Source of the DNA: Chromera velia
Taxonomy: Eukaryota; Sar; Chromeraceae
DNA length: 42,782 bases
Direction of reading: 5' to 3'
NCBI GenBank assembly: GCA_018398765.1
Contig: JAHBMJ010005084.1
Coordinates: 13,675 to 56,456 of the forward strand
The notes below the pieces were generated by a model. It saw only the letters and a program-made list of their open reading frames with translations, was not told where the DNA came from and did not search any database. A program made the translations under genes and the position numbers. Of the stretch, positions 10,701 through 25,314 are shown piece after piece. Every line of letters starts with the position of its first letter. Position 1 is the stretch's first letter.

Positions 10701-13700
10701 ATAGGAGAAATTCGCAGTCGGCTCAAGAACGCCCCAGAAAATCAAAGGACTATCAGAAGTCCAAGTGATTCCTCTCATGCTTGCAGAAACGTCCACAGAA
10801 CCCACTTACTGATGCCCTTTAGACACGACTCGTTCTCTACATAAGCAGGAGAATGCTCATGTCTCATAAAGCAAAAAAAACTGTTGTGATCAGAGTGCAG
10901 GACTTCCTGAGAGAAATGAAATTCTCAGTTCCCTTTTGTGAGCGCACACATCACTGCTTACCACTCAAAAGCGGGTTTGTACGGTTTCGAGAAAACATTG
11001 AAGAAGCCCTCTTCCACAGACTCCCTCCGATGTTTGAAGGTCAGGCCCGCAAAAAGAGCGAGTGGGACAAGGAAGAGGAGTGGGGTGCACACAAACGCCA
11101 ACGTCCACCAGGCAGCTGTGTAGCATGGAAGCGAAGGAGCCTTCCATACACGCCACTTGAGAACATTCTCGCGTTCTGCCGCGTCCTGCATGAACAGACC
11201 AGGATGTCAAGAAGACACAGGAAGAAAGATACGCATGCAAATCTGACGACATGTTTTCTATCGAAAAAAGGAAGAACGGAATCAAAACAACCACAGAGTT
11301 TGGTAGACTGACGGGTAAAGAGAATATGAGAGACTGCGAGTAAATCCGTGCCAAAGGAAGAATACACCCACAGAAAACGACTCCGCCATTGAAATTTGCT
11401 GTCAAAGAAGACAGTGCTGATCGAGCACACAGACCGCGGAAAATCAAAAATGGAAGAAGTCGCATAGACCGACTGACCTCGAAGACAACTGTACACAACA
11501 AGAAGTCCGACACCACGCTCACAAGCAAAGGAAACATCACGATCACATGAGCGCCAAACAATTGAATGTAGGGGCGCTTCACCAGTTCCAAGCAGAGCGA
11601 AGAAAGAGGAGGAGGAGGCCCGTCCGTTCCCCTAAGTATCTCCCCAGCTTTCCTCTCTGCCACCCCTCCACCCCCAGCAGCCGAAGAAGAAGAAGAGAAA
11701 GATTCCACAGGAACCAAAGCAATTCCCTCATTCTCTTCAGAGACGAGTGGGTCACTTCCACTTGTTTCCACCCGTCTGTCTTCTTCACCCTTCACCTGTC
11801 CCCCCTCGTCTTTGTTGCCTTCCCCCCCTGCCCCAAGTAGAGGCTGCGCCTCCCCCCGTCCCGCTCCCCCTCCAGCCGCTGCGGCCATGTCTCCTGTCTT
11901 GGCCTTTTTCCTCGAGCGCCTCCAGAAGAAAAAGAGATGGAGTGGGAAAAGCACGAAGAAAGCTGTAACGAACAAAGCGATGGGCTGCAAACGGCCACAA
12001 GAAAATCACGCAGACGTGAGTGGAAGGTTCGCCAAGAGTAAAGAAAACGAAAGCCAACTCGTCCCTCAATAGGCTGAAGGCTTCCAATTATCTATAAATT
12101 TGCTCTCCACAAATAAGGGCAGAGAGGTGACGAGAGAGAGAACTGTCACAGAAGAATACAGAGCCTAAGGTCACAATGAGAAGAAGGAAAAAAAGGGTGT
12201 TCTGTTTCACTTCCCAAACCTACACGACCGAGTCGGACATGCACGCACCTTCCACAGTCGGAATCCCATTCTGGCTGCATCTCTGAAGTTGGCAGGAAGG
12301 CAGACGAATAGGAAAGAACTCCACACGCCCCACTCCTGCAAACAGAAGAGAAACGCAGGTTTTCGTCCAGCATTTTGTTGGAGCGCTGATTCCTCCACTC
12401 TTGTTTGCGCGAACAACAATACCATTGAGCCTCTCACCCAAATCAGGTTGCGTATACAGTTTCATCATAACATGAAGCAACGCAAAACAAAAACTATAGA
12501 CCCACGTTGATTCTCAAAAAAAAGGAAAACAAATATACCCACGTTGACTCTCTTGACTTCCGACAGTCCCCGCGGCGCCTCGTCTGATACCAGACCGATG
12601 GCCAGGGCAAAGTCTTCCACCGCCTGAGAGTCTCCCCGCACGTCCAGCTTCAGCAGCGCCACAAAGTTCCCAAAAGAAACAAACGACTTGAAAACCCCCA
12701 GAGAACCGGCATCAGTCAAAAGAAGCAAAACGTTGTACAGAGAAGCGACGAAGAGAGGAATTCCCCATTTTACAAAATTGGTCCACTTCTTCGCCTCTAC
12801 TGCGCAAATCTTCTCGCAAGAGAATTGCTCTGCAGCCAAGAAAGAAGCACAGCCAGCCAGAATGGATGTCATCCAAGACCGTGTACATAAACGGCAAAAA
12901 CATATGAATGCCACACCAGCACAAGGTAGCAGAGGCAACAGAATTGATAATTGACGAAGCTAGAATCTGCACGCATGCAAAAACAAAGCACCCCCCAGCC
13001 TCCACGCAGACACACGAGCAGGCCGACACACTGACTCCCCCTAGCTCCCCTCAATCCCTCCAACCAACCGATGCACCGACATACCCAAATTCCACAGAGT
13101 TGTGATCAGAGAGGATCCTGGCAGACAGGACGAACAAAGAAGGCCATTCGACTGCCCTGCAGGAATCACAAAGAGGATTTGAGCTAAAGGCAGACAATCC
13201 CTGAAACACGCATGCAAACTTCCATGAAGAATACCTATGCGGGAATGGACTTATGGAAAGAGACTGTTACAGTCAAAGGTCTTCGTGGTCTTTCTATCGA
13301 TGCACTCAGGAGGCCGTCCGTCGCCGTAAGCCTTCGTTCGAGCAGGAGCTTGATCGTTCGTTATCAAATTACATGCTCTCCCTCCACACGCATAAGCAGA
13401 CACGTACACGTAATTCACAGATTCATTGCAAATGAAAGAACAGAAACACAGCCAGAAAAAAGAACCAACCTGGGCAACGTGTGCGTGTACCCTCCCTCAA
13501 TGCCGTCTCGCACGCCGTGTTGCCCTTCGGGTCCGCTTGTTGCTGCCGCTGCTGCCGAAGAAGAAGACGCCCATACAGGTCCCCAGCAGCGGCAGCAGCA
13601 GAGCCCTGTCGAGCCCCTCGAGCGCCTCCTCCCAACTCACTGATTTCTCTCTCGCACTCTGCCCGTCTGCTGGGACCACATCTCCCAGGAGGACAGAGCG

Positions 13701-16700
13701 TGCAGTTCACACTCTCCAGCCATCTCATCTGGAGACACTGGTGGTCTTCTTGGGCAAACACAAGGGTACCGCCCTGCAGGTTCAAGGAGAAATCGGACAG
13801 AGGACAAAAAGACATTCAGGAGATGCCACATCCTTGTAAGCTTCTTCTATCATATGATCACGCAACTGCCACACTCAACCCGCGCAGTTGGTAGTGCGAT
13901 TGCACGCAGTCAAGGCGAAAGGTGCGCAATTCTGACACAGGAAAGGAGAGGAAAGGAAAGGAGAGGAAAGGAGAGGAAAGGAGAGGAAAGGAGAGGAAAG
14001 GAAAGGAAAGGAAAGGAAAGGAGAGGAAAGGAAAAGAAAGGAAAGGAAAGCGGGGTTCTCCAGAGACCCTCAGGCAGTGCAGATAGTTGGACAACGGGTG
14101 TGAAAATCCAACCCACCATTTTGCAGTCAGCTCCCATAGGACAATCAGCTGCGCCTGCGCATTTGTTCCGCGTATTTCTTCCTGCAGGCAGCCAGATGAA
14201 TGCCAGATATTGAAAACATCGTCCTCGTGTAAATTGATGACATCCCTTTTTTACAATGTGGATGCGCACGTCAACCAAGAAAGATTTGCGGATACCCCTG
14301 TGTACCTCTATTGCCTAATGTGACTTGCCTTCTGAGCGCTCGTCATCGGTTTTCCCCTCGCTGTCCACTGTCATTCTTCCTCTAGCCACCTGCATGCAGT
14401 CAATCAATCGGGCAGGAAGGCACAGAGAGCACATGTGGACAACAGAGATAGAGATAGAGATCATCCCCGTTTCCCGTGAATGACCTGTTGCTGAAGCTGT
14501 TTGAAGAACTCGATTGATGGATGAAGGTTGATAGACAGATGGACAGGTATGGAGGGAAGACAGATAGAAAGATAGACAGATAGAAAGAAGGAGATTGTAA
14601 AAGAGACAAATATGGAGGGAGGAAAGCGTACGAAAGAGGAAAATAGGATGGGCGCTCTGTAGGGATCCGAACGCTGTACAGGTATCAATGAAAGGGCTCT
14701 CACATGAGTGTCAAGGCACGTTAAAGACAAAAAAAAATCGCAAAAAAGGAAGGCAAATCGACTTTCAAAAGAAGCATCTTTACTGTCTTTTTCTTCGACA
14801 CACAGCACTAGGGAGATGTGTGGCAAGACGAATAGTCCAAAGAAATGATAGTCTGTCAACACATTTCTTCCTCGATCCTGTTCGACTTCAGAAGCACCGT
14901 TAATTCTCCAAACTTTTATCTTTTCAAAACAGACCTTGAAGGATGGGGGCGTGCAGGCCTGACAGAAGAACCGCCACCTGTTGCTGGTCGAGTCGAAGAT
15001 TTTCTTCACGACTTCACCGGACCTGCACCTGAGGTCTATGTCCACAAACTCTCGCTGCTCAGTGCCGTGGTGCTGCACAGACGCGTTGGGACGACAGATA
15101 GACAGCCAGACAGACGCACACACACAGATATATACACATACACATGCCCAGGGAGCAAAGAAAGTTTCAGAGTCAGAAACAGGCTGAAAGCAACGATATG
15201 ATCAGGACGGAACCCCCTCTCTGAGAGATAAAGGAACAAAGCCATGACATTTACGTCACAATGGCAATCTGAAAGAAACTTTCCTTTCTGCGCACAAGTT
15301 CACTAAATTTGAACTTCTAGATTGTGGTGGTGTGTGTCCTTCTTCAGAATATTTACAGGTATTGAGTACAATCAGACAGACTTGACTCTCTGACTACCTG
15401 CCTGACTGACTGACTGACTGACTGAGATAACGTGCATGAGGTCCCTTTCCGGTCCGACGGCTCTCCTCGTTCTGTTTCTCTCTCTCCTGACGGCCTCCCG
15501 CTCCCACATCACCAGGGCGCTTGCCTCATCGGCGTCTCCGTCATGCAGCACCAGGGATGACAGAGAAATGAGCTTCTCCGAGGAACCCAGAAGATAAAGG
15601 GGGGTCTCAGAGGAGTGGTCTCCGGTGTTCTCGTCATGAGCTGTTGTTGACATCTCCTCGTTGATCACTGCAATCATTCACTCATTTATTCATACATACA
15701 TTCATGCAGATGCGGTGAAATTTTTGTCGAATAAAAAACTTTAAGGAGTTTCAAAGCGGCAGAGAGACGAAGAGGGAAAGCGAAAGGCAAGCAAAATGAT
15801 CATTGGAATCCTTTGATGATTTGCACTTGCAAAGTTCTCATGACTGACGTTTCTGCAGTACGCACCAGTGCAAGTACCAGAAAAGAAAGTGCAACATCTC
15901 ACAAAGTCATTTATGGTCAATAATGAATGAACCACTTGACAGACGCATGCATGCGTCAAAGAGCTGACGTTGTCTTTCACTAGACACAATCATATGGCTT
16001 GGTATTTGGTTCCCCGCCTTCAAAACAATATTTCCTCTGAACACCGCGTTGTGGAGTCGCACAGGCATTGGAGCGTGTCGCAGCTCCAAAACCAGAAGGC
16101 CGGCTGACTGGACAGGGAATGAGACGCGGTTGGCAAGCACGTTCCCTTCGAAGAGCAAGTTTGTGCCGTTGAATTTGGACCCAAACAGTGCCACATTCCC
16201 CCGTCTGCGTGACACGTTCTGCCTGCACGCACGCACCAAAATCATAAAGAACCGAGTTGTGTATTTCAGACACAAGCAAAGGCACCTACCTCGACAAATG
16301 ATTAGAAAGCTCTGCAGGCCTGCCCAAAATAGAAGGATACGCGGTGTCTGACCTGACAGTCAAGTCATATCTGTGTATGTCTCACTTGTTCTGAAATCCA
16401 GCGCAGAAATCAGTCAGTCAGTCTGCAGCCTGTACGCATCTCGAAGTTATCTATACGTTTAGCTTGATATGTAAAACATGCATGCTCACTGACAGGAAAG
16501 AGCAATTTGTGGCCTTGATGTCGATCCCCGTGCTCCGCACTGATTTCTTTTGCTCTGCCACCGCCCACTCTGCCCCCGTTTCCGGATCGACATAGAAGGC
16601 CCCCCCAACCCCCAACGCCCCCGAGTCCTTCATTCCTCCAGATATGAGGAGACGAGAGAGGTCGCTCTCTTTTTCCGTGCCGCCTTCGTCAGTAATGGAG

Positions 16701-16999
16701 GGAAGGGGAAGCTTCTCGTAAACGGCCTGCAGGCAGGAAAGGGTGCGAGCACGATCAACGGGATTCAGTAGGACTTTCCTCTCTTGGCATGGTTTTCTTT
16801 GTTTTTCTTCCGCATTCTCACTAGCTCTCTTTCACTGCCTCCTTGTGTGTGTCAGGGTGCGTGTGTATGTGAGACTGTGGGAGTGATATGAGCAAGTGAC
16901 TCAGTGAGTTTGAGTGCGTGAGTACTCGAGTGCGTGAGCAATTGAGTGAGTGTGTGAGTGACTGAGTAAGCGAGTGAGTCAACGAGCGAGTGAGTGAGC

Positions 17000-17043
<44 letters not shown>

Positions 17044-19020
17044 AAGAAAGAGAGAGAGAGAGAGTCTCTACGTGTATGTCGAGCTGTCCCTTCGCACATT
17101 CTCAGGTTTTCACTCTACAAATTCACGCAAAACATTGATTTTCACTTCCTTCTACAACTCCAATGAATAGTGCGAAGTATATGTATTGGTCTTACCCACC
17201 CTGTTTCCCACGAAAACGGTGCTGGAGACTTCCAATCGGAGCGAACGGACGCTGAACGAGAGGGCATCGACTGCGACGCCCCCTCCTCCAAGAAGGGCAT
17301 GGTTACGCCTGAAAGCAGAACCTGCAAGCATGCGACAGTGACGGAATGCTCATGTTCACAGGTGGTCTATTCCATTTTTGCCTTTCTCTCTTGGACTTTT
17401 CTTTCCGCGTTTGTGTGCCTCTGCATCGACCTATAATTTCGAGGGACGATGCGTCCCCAGGAGTGGAATGAGGAAGCAGCTGCAGCTGTACCCCTCCCCC
17501 CAAGATCGCGTTCTTGTTGTCCTCAAATCTGCAGTTCTCTATCCGGTTGCGGTGCTTCCATGGGAGAATGTGGGCGAGGATCACCGCCCCCCCTACCTGC
17601 AAGTCACGTTGTTCACGTGCCTCTGTAAGATGCTTTGGGAGGAATGAAAGACTCTTCTGATCGCCTCTTTGAGCGAATAGAGTCACAAACGGTCGCAGCA
17701 AATCTCTGTGTGGGTTTAGAATCTGCTCCACGCCGCGGCATGGCATGGATCGTCGTGTGCAACAAAGAGAATGCACTTCTTTGACTTCGTCAAAATCGGA
17801 AAGGAGAGAGAGAAGGCCAACCAGTCTGTTAGACAGCCAGACGCACTGAACTACAGAAGTAATCAATTCAAGGCTGCAAACGCCTAAGATGTCAAGGCCT
17901 TCAGAAATCAAAAATGGTATTTCAGAAATGGAAAGCCAACTCACGAATTGGTTTCCTCTCAGCGAGTATAGCGACCCTTCAGGAAAGGACGGAATGAGGC
18001 CGTTGAGCAGCCAGAAGGGCAGGTGTCTTCTCCCCGATTCGTCCTCTAGATAAGGGAATCGTCCCAGCGCTGCTGCCCACTCTCCGTTCTCCCGAAAGAT
18101 CACATTCCGAAGAATCACCTGCATGGAAGAAGGGAGAAGAGAAGAGAAGAGAAAAGAAAGAGGTTGACTTGAAGATTCGTTCTCTGCGCATGCGCAAGCA
18201 GCTAATTCTGAATCAGCTTCTTTTTATGAAATTTTCTATAATAGAGCAGAAAATCAACAAATAATCCACGAACGAAATGGACTTGTAAAAAGCAAAGAGT
18301 GTTCATGCATGAGCTTCGTCAAAAGAAGAAGAAAAAAAGATCAAGAGACATCGATTCTCTATGTATGCTTTCAGTGATTATCATTACCGCTTGTCGGGAG
18401 AGTGCAAAGGGAATCCGTGAGTTGCTACTTTGGCTGACGGTCCAAGCATGAAAGTCAGCTTAGTCAGAAAATTAAAAAAACAAAAGGAACCATTTACAGG
18501 TTGACTCACCTGCGAGTCGTATGTCATCAGAGCGAAGGAAGGCGTCCCTCTGATTTCTACATCCTCTATTGCCACAATAGAATTTCGAAAGTAGAGAACA
18601 GAGGTGGCTGGGAGCATTTGGTGTCTCTGCGCAATGCTCAGAGCTTCATGTTTCGCTCTTGGTTGAGGCACGCTCCCTTTCTTGGTAAAAATGGGCACCC
18701 CCTGGCCGTACACTTTCATGGAAATCTTCAGAGACTTCACACTCCACTGGTGTCTTCTCTCCTCCCTCTCTCTCGCCTCGTCCTCTTTGCTCTTCTCTTG
18801 CTGGTTGACTTCTGCAAATGACCACCCACGAGAGGAGCGTGCCGAGAATGCACCGCCAAGCAAAGGAGCAACAGGAGCCGGGCCAACAGGACCGTCGCGG
18901 CATGTCAAGAGGGGACGGTCGATTCTGCAAAGAAAGAGAGGTTCATGCAAAGACTCGGAGAGTGAGGCCAAAAATGCAGACGAAGACAACCACACAAACA
19001 GAAAGACTCACAGATAGATG

Positions 19021-19058
<38 letters not shown>

Positions 19059-19453
19059 ATGAAAAGACAATCCAACGAGCAATCTGGCGTGTGGAAATTA
19101 AAAAAATACATCCGTGCAGGTTTTGTGTCTTGACCAGTGCTGCTTGCACCGAAACAGGAACCCTGCGCATACGATGAAGGAAAGCGTTGAGATCTGCGCT
19201 ACTGTCCAGTATTTCATCAATGCTGTGCGAAGACCGGAGAGAGCCTTCATCCATCTACATCCGTCCACAAGCAGGTGGAAAATCAGGCCTCGATCAGATG
19301 ACTGACTGACTCTGGGTGTTCTCCCTCTCGGAATTTCATGGGTCTGATGTGCACGTGGTGGTTGGCCAGAGTGTGCCACAGAAAGAAGTGGGAGACTTCT
19401 TTCTTTGTCTCCGGTCGTGTGTGACACACCTGATAGAAGAGAGAGCAGGAAGC

Positions 19454-19495
<42 letters not shown>

Positions 19496-22400
19496 GCACA
19501 AACAGATACACGCCCACTTTCTGTGCCAAGTGCGACCCTGCAGAGTCCCCGCAGATGTTCGTGCCTCCATCTCCTGCAAACCTGCCAAATCTTCTGCTAA
19601 GCTGCCAGCTTTTTTCACTTTTATTCTATCGAGTTCCGCTTCTGACCGTTGTCAAAAATCAGTGTTTTCATTTCATGCCCCCCTCTTGCCCATATGCGGA
19701 GCTGAACCAACACGAGTACTCACTCACTTCAAATTGGGGTCTCTGCGGCTGTCCGTTGAAGACTTTGAGGGACTCGGGGAGGGGCCTGTAAAGGAAAGAG
19801 GCAAGGTTGAAGGGTTTCGCTTTTCAATGATCGATACAATCGTAGACAGTCAATTGACAATTACAATGGCAGCAACACTGGCACGAGGGGTCTTGACGAG
19901 GGTTAAGAGACAACTGCGGAGGCACAAATTTGAACAGAAGGCAGGCAAGAACGTTCCAAGCAAGCTCATGGAAATCGTTCCTGGAAAACACAATGATCAG
20001 CTATTGTATGCATTTACATGAGGGCAAAAAAGAAAGAAGACACACGTACTTGAGCAGGATGATGCAGGGTCTCACAGTTTGGGATGTTCTCATCTGGCCC
20101 TGTTCCTTGTAGAAGTGACAGAGGTAGAGGGCAGACCAGAGATCGCATGCCCTGCAAGTATAGCCATGCAGGTACGCATACATACATGCACGGAACATGC
20201 AGCCAACAGATGCACTTGGCGGATCACAGCACGGCTGTATTGTTTCCTTCCACCAGCGAGAAACAAAGGGTTAACCACTGCGCTGAATATCAAATCAAAG
20301 AACAAAGTGAAATGCTTCCAACTGACAGTTCTTCTCTTTGGAAAACTTTCTCATACGTGACAACCAAATGAATGTCTACTTGCACAGAAAATGTTCAGCA
20401 AGATACCCTCCCCCTACTAGGTGCCCCACTTGTGGAACCCCACCCCATGCCCTTACTCCTCTTTAGCGGAATGCGTATTAAATTTTCTTGTCTTCTCTCA
20501 TATGACTCTGGGCCTGGATGCGCATAGCGGAAGACTATAACCATAAACTGCAAGCGAGATGAGAAGCGACTGCACTTACTCCCCGTTCCGCAGAGGCTTC
20601 CCCTTGTGTCTCCTCCCCCATGAGACGGGCGCAAGGAAGCAGTCGGAGAGACGGGCGGCCCTCTGCTGGTCAGGCACGACGTGAATGAGCAGCCACTGGA
20701 ACCTCCTGGGGACCTGCAGCCGTGTCATATCCATTGATCGGAAGACGTGTGTATTTTGGCATTGGTGTATGCTGCATGGAATCTCCTCTACCTGTTTTCT
20801 GCAATGCCCCGAGGCGATCATCCGTGAACAGCAATTTTGTGGACGGACCTTTTTGGCTCTGTTGATTTCGTCCCTCGAGGGTCTCAGCGCACTCGCCGCG
20901 TCTGCCATCGAGTCAACAAAGGAGATGCCACTTTGGAACAGATGCGAGTCTGGGAACTCCTGTCGGCCTGCAGGTGGCGGATCGTTTATGAAGGATGGAG
21001 GTGATTTGGACACATGTGGAGCTGTCAGCTCACAGTCGTTCCTGGATGGAGACGTCAGAGACTATTTGGAACAAAAGAAGCCGGATGCATTTCTTTACAT
21101 TGAAGGAGAGCTTGAGTAAAGAAGAGCACATATACAGAAACGATTGCATGCAGATGGACGAATTAGGAAGGCAGAACCCTCTCCTTGCTTTCTTTTTATC
21201 TCCCCCATTCCGGAAATCATTTCGTTGTAGATGTCACTGATTTTTCATCATGCTAGCTGCATGCGTGTTCACAAAACGCAACCTACGTGCGGATGACCAT
21301 GTACTGTGCACCTCTCACGTACCTTTCAACTTCCCTGCGTCAACCTTTCGCTGGTAAGCAGGAATGAAGTCTATTCGGTAGATGAATTCGAGAAATTTGG
21401 CTGGCACTTGACTACCCCCGTGTGACACTTGTCCCTTCTTTTTTCTGCTGCTTCCATCCGCTCTGGCTTCCGTCCCCTCTGTACCCTTTTTGCCGTCCTT
21501 TGATGTCGATGAAGGTCCCCCCCCACAAGGGTTCTGTCTGAGTTCCCGCAGGACTTCTTCGTTAATCTCCCCCCCCATGCCCCAGAGAGAAGTCACAATG
21601 TCCTGTAGGCACGGGAAGGGACACACAGCAGAAGATCCCGTCAAGTCGGATTGATCTCGAAAAGAGAAATAGTCTGTGAACCTCGTCAATTCTCCGGACA
21701 CATTCTGACAACCGACTCCATGGAATACCGAGGCGTGCGGCAATGTTACAGCAGACAGCCACAATAAGTTTTCATTATTTGCTTTGTGCGAAAGACATTC
21801 AAATTATCAAAAAACTGCAAAATTGCCCCAACAAGACTATCTAATCAGCTGACAGAAAGACACCAGAGACCTACCCAGGCATCCGTATACGACTTCTCGT
21901 TCAGAACGCGACCGTCAGTCCTGAGCATCTGAATGTGCTGAAAGTCGAGTGACGTATCCGCCCGATTCTCTCCCTCAGGCTTCCGGGGGTCGTACAGATG
22001 GTGCGAGCAGGTGATCAAGTTACGGATGAGAGAAGTGTACATGTTCCTTAGGTCCGACACCGACAAAGGGGTGGAAACCACAACTGTGTTTCCCTTTGCG
22101 TCCTCACTCAGAGAGTGGAGGGCGGGGCCGAAACGGAGGTATCTCTGTAAGGATACAGGGGGGGTCAGTAACGGATGCATTCAAGAATCGGGAGAAGGGG
22201 GACAGGAGGCAAGGAAAGACTGGAAACCATCTTCAGTCATCAAAAATGCCAAGCGGGTGGGGGGTGACCGTGTACGGCATAAACCCCAACAAATCTTTCT
22301 CGCTTCTAGTAACATCGGGTCCCATCCAACGAAAGAAAAGGGGCCTAGGACAGCAAGTTTGACCAACCGATGGCTCTGTACTGTCAAAGAGGATAGTCAA

Positions 22401-22676
22401 AGCTGGACAAAAAAACGAAAAAAAAAGAAGAGAAGCAGCTCCTGATTCGCACCGACCGGAACACTACAGAGACCAATTCATCTTCAGTAGTAACGCAGAC
22501 CTCTCTCTCCTGACCCCGACTTACTAACCAAGAATAGGTGGTCTGTCTCCTTGAAGAGCGACGCCATTTGGAGGGCAGTGATGCCGGCATCGTTCGTCTG
22601 CAAGAGAAAACGCACACAAGACAGCAAAGGAGGGTAAGGGGAGGACCGAAATAGGCAGACAGAGAGACAGACAGAA

Positions 22677-22711
<35 letters not shown>

Positions 22712-24206
22712 AATAAATAAATAAATAAATAAAGAAAGAAAGAAAGAAAGAAACAAGGAAAGGGAAGCGAAACGACGAGGAAAAATGGAAGACTGACTCA
22801 CCTCATATACGGGAGTCTGGAGGGAGGAAGAGAGGATGTCGACCATCTCCTTCGATCCATTCTGCCGGCAGAGAAGGATGGCACAGAAAGGGACAGGAAT
22901 TCGTGCAAGAGATTTGCAGGGAGACATTCACTCAAAAACAGGCAGGCAGATGGATGGGTCAAATCGTCGTCAACCGAATGCAAAAAACCCTCCTGCATGT
23001 AGGAGCCTGCGAGATCAGATGGCAAAACGATGCCTGAAGCTTATCATGACAAGGGGGTGACAGAGTCGTTCTATGAGGAGAAAAACAAGTTAAGCTTACA
23101 CAATCCACAAAATGTGCAAAGAGTCGGAGCAACTTGACAGATCAAGAGAGCACAGAGCCAGGAGGATCGTGGCAAGAGAGAGCAAGAAAAAGAAAGAAAA
23201 AAAAACGTAAAGGCATGCACAGATGAAAAATCGGATGGAGGCAAAAGACTCGACAAGGCACTCAGGTGAGCATTGAGAGAGGAGGCCAACCAATTGAAAA
23301 ACACCAAGAAAAGGACTTTGGAAAAGCAGATAAACAAACACGCAGACAGACATATTGAGGGTCTCGTGCTGCGACTGCGAGGATGTGATAGAGGTTGGAT
23401 CCTCTCAAGAGCATCCTGCAAGCATCCATCCATCCATCCACCCACCCACCAAAGAGACCACAATTTAGGAACAGAGGCAGGAAGGGAGTGTGGAAGGCAA
23501 ACAAGATAACGGAAGGCGCAGAAGAGTAGGTGCGCCCACCGAGAAGATACAGAGAGACAGAGGGAGAGCTTCGAGGGAGGGGAGCTGAAAGCTTGACTTG
23601 TTTTGGGAAAGAGAAATGAAGAGAGTCCATTTCAGAATTTTTGCAGAGGATTTTGAGAAGCCGCTCCACTTTTTTCGTGTCGCGTTTCTGTCTAAGTGGC
23701 TTACTTGCTGTCAAACGCACTACTGTAGAAAAACAGGTCGCATTTGTTGCACCTGCAAGAAGACGGCATGCAGGGTAGTCCTTGCAGGTGCACTATTTTG
23801 ATCAATCACATACGAGAAAGAAACCGGGGAACAAAATTGACATGTTCGACACCGATCGTCCAGAAACTGGGGTGTGGACGGGAAAAGTCAGTCAATCACA
23901 GAAAATTAAGGTTTTTCACTCAGTGCCGATTGATCGGCTGCTGGTTTTCTTTTCTATCCATCCAAATGGCTGTCCGTTTCTTTGACTGCCTGATCGAAAG
24001 TGGCCCGGGAAGTGCACGCATCTGACAATCGGATCTCAATCGATGAAGCTAACTGGAGATCTTGCTTACTTCTGCAACTCCACGCCTCCGGTGTCTGTGT
24101 ACGTAAGGAGTGTACGTGTGACATCATGAAGACCCAGAGCGACACTCCACATGAGAAGAGTTGCGCCGTCACCGTCGAGATACTCCCTCACCTGTACGTA
24201 CACGCA

Positions 24207-24242
<36 letters not shown>

Positions 24243-25272
24243 TCCATTTTTGCACATGTCCATCTTCGTCAGATTTCCGTCGGCAACAGCCTTCGGCCCT
24301 GTGAGAATCTCATAATCTCTCTGTGAATGGATCTCTGACGGCCTTTCCATCTGACCCTGTCTGTCTGATCTCTGACTGACCTTCACTCCCAGAGCACTCG
24401 AGAGCCCTAGTGTTCTCTGGACGAGGAGAGTCTTCGTCTGGTCCGTATCTAGGCCTTCACAGAAGTCCTGAATGGTGTACTCCGCTGGATCCTGTTCATG
24501 TTGGATGTCGGTGTTGTACCTCAAAACAGGGGGCCGGTTGTTCCATGTGGGGGGAGAGATCACACGGGTGCGTGCAAGCAGGAGAGCTCGGAAGCCTGGA
24601 GGGAATCCGTAGGCATCTCTGAGGAGGCCCTCGAATCCCTTCTTCTTCTGAGGATACAGGTCCAGGTACAGACGCACGGACGTGGACAGCGGTTGGACAG
24701 AGTGACGGATCTCTTCACTCATCCTCCCGCGACGCTGCAAACAAGACAGAAGGAAGGAAAAGGGAAGGAAGGAGGGAAGGAAGGAAGGAAAGAAGGACGC
24801 AAAAAAAAAACGAGAAAGAAAGAAAGAAAGAAAGAAGCGCATGACTGCTTCAATAGTCGAAAAAGGCGTAGAGGACCCCATGCAACTGATCTGAGTAGTA
24901 AACAGCTAGTGCTTCGGTATGTCTAGAAGGAAGCTGTCTGAACCAACACTCTGTCAGTGGTTGACGCAGCCAAGTCCAAGAAAGAAACATGATGTCGGAC
25001 CTCACGATTGGTCTTTTTTATAAACCCTTCCCTTACACACTTGGAAGTGCATACAACCCCCCCCGCAGACCATCACCGCCCCACGACACTCCTGTCCATG
25101 TCTTCTCACTTCCTCCCTCCCTTCCTCGATCCCTCCCACCTGCGGATCCGTGAGAGCCCAGTGGTGCCAGATGGTTCTGTTCTCTGCGTCTTTGACCGTC
25201 ACGTCGGGAGGGGGGGAGTGAGCCATGAGGAGCTCGAAGAAGCTCGGGCTTCTGTACAAAGGGGGTCAGGCC

Positions 25273-25314
<42 letters not shown>

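Larger units (their letters stand above)
8618..15072 (-). other. Cys-rich stalk, membrane segments and acidic tail of the giant gene
   Basis: Exon 15072-14935 carries CRSGEV...CQAC. Exon 13773-13641 carries NCTLCPPGRCG, the C-x-x-C-P-x-G pattern of TNFR/GCC2-GCC3-like repeats. Then come hydrophobic segments in exons 12829-12543 (GIPLFVASLYNVLLLL), 12335-12249, 11984-11478 (two: ALFVTAFFVLFPLHLFFFW and HVIVMFPLLVSVVSDFLL), 11185-10962 (LAFVCTPLLFLVPLALFAGL), 10580-10449 (LVFLLCSAFLVLHLTV) and 10253-10142 (ETACLFSLVLLFC). Repeated K-P-Y/C-P-F-K motifs near membrane edges are typical of membrane modules found after beta-helix repeats in protists. The last exon (9109-8618) ends in a Glu/Asp-rich cytosolic tail. 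Confidence 0.65.

Noticed and set aside
13470-13551. Possible extra exon of the giant gene
   Set aside because: It has a fair acceptor and donor, but including it breaks the phase of the next exon (12829), while skipping it keeps the frame.
18646-18903. Signal-peptide-like frame starting MPRRSCWPGS, a possible separate start for the beta-helix gene
   Set aside because: It is out of frame with the beta-helix exons, stops before joining them, and the acceptor at 18924 links in phase to the upstream exon instead.
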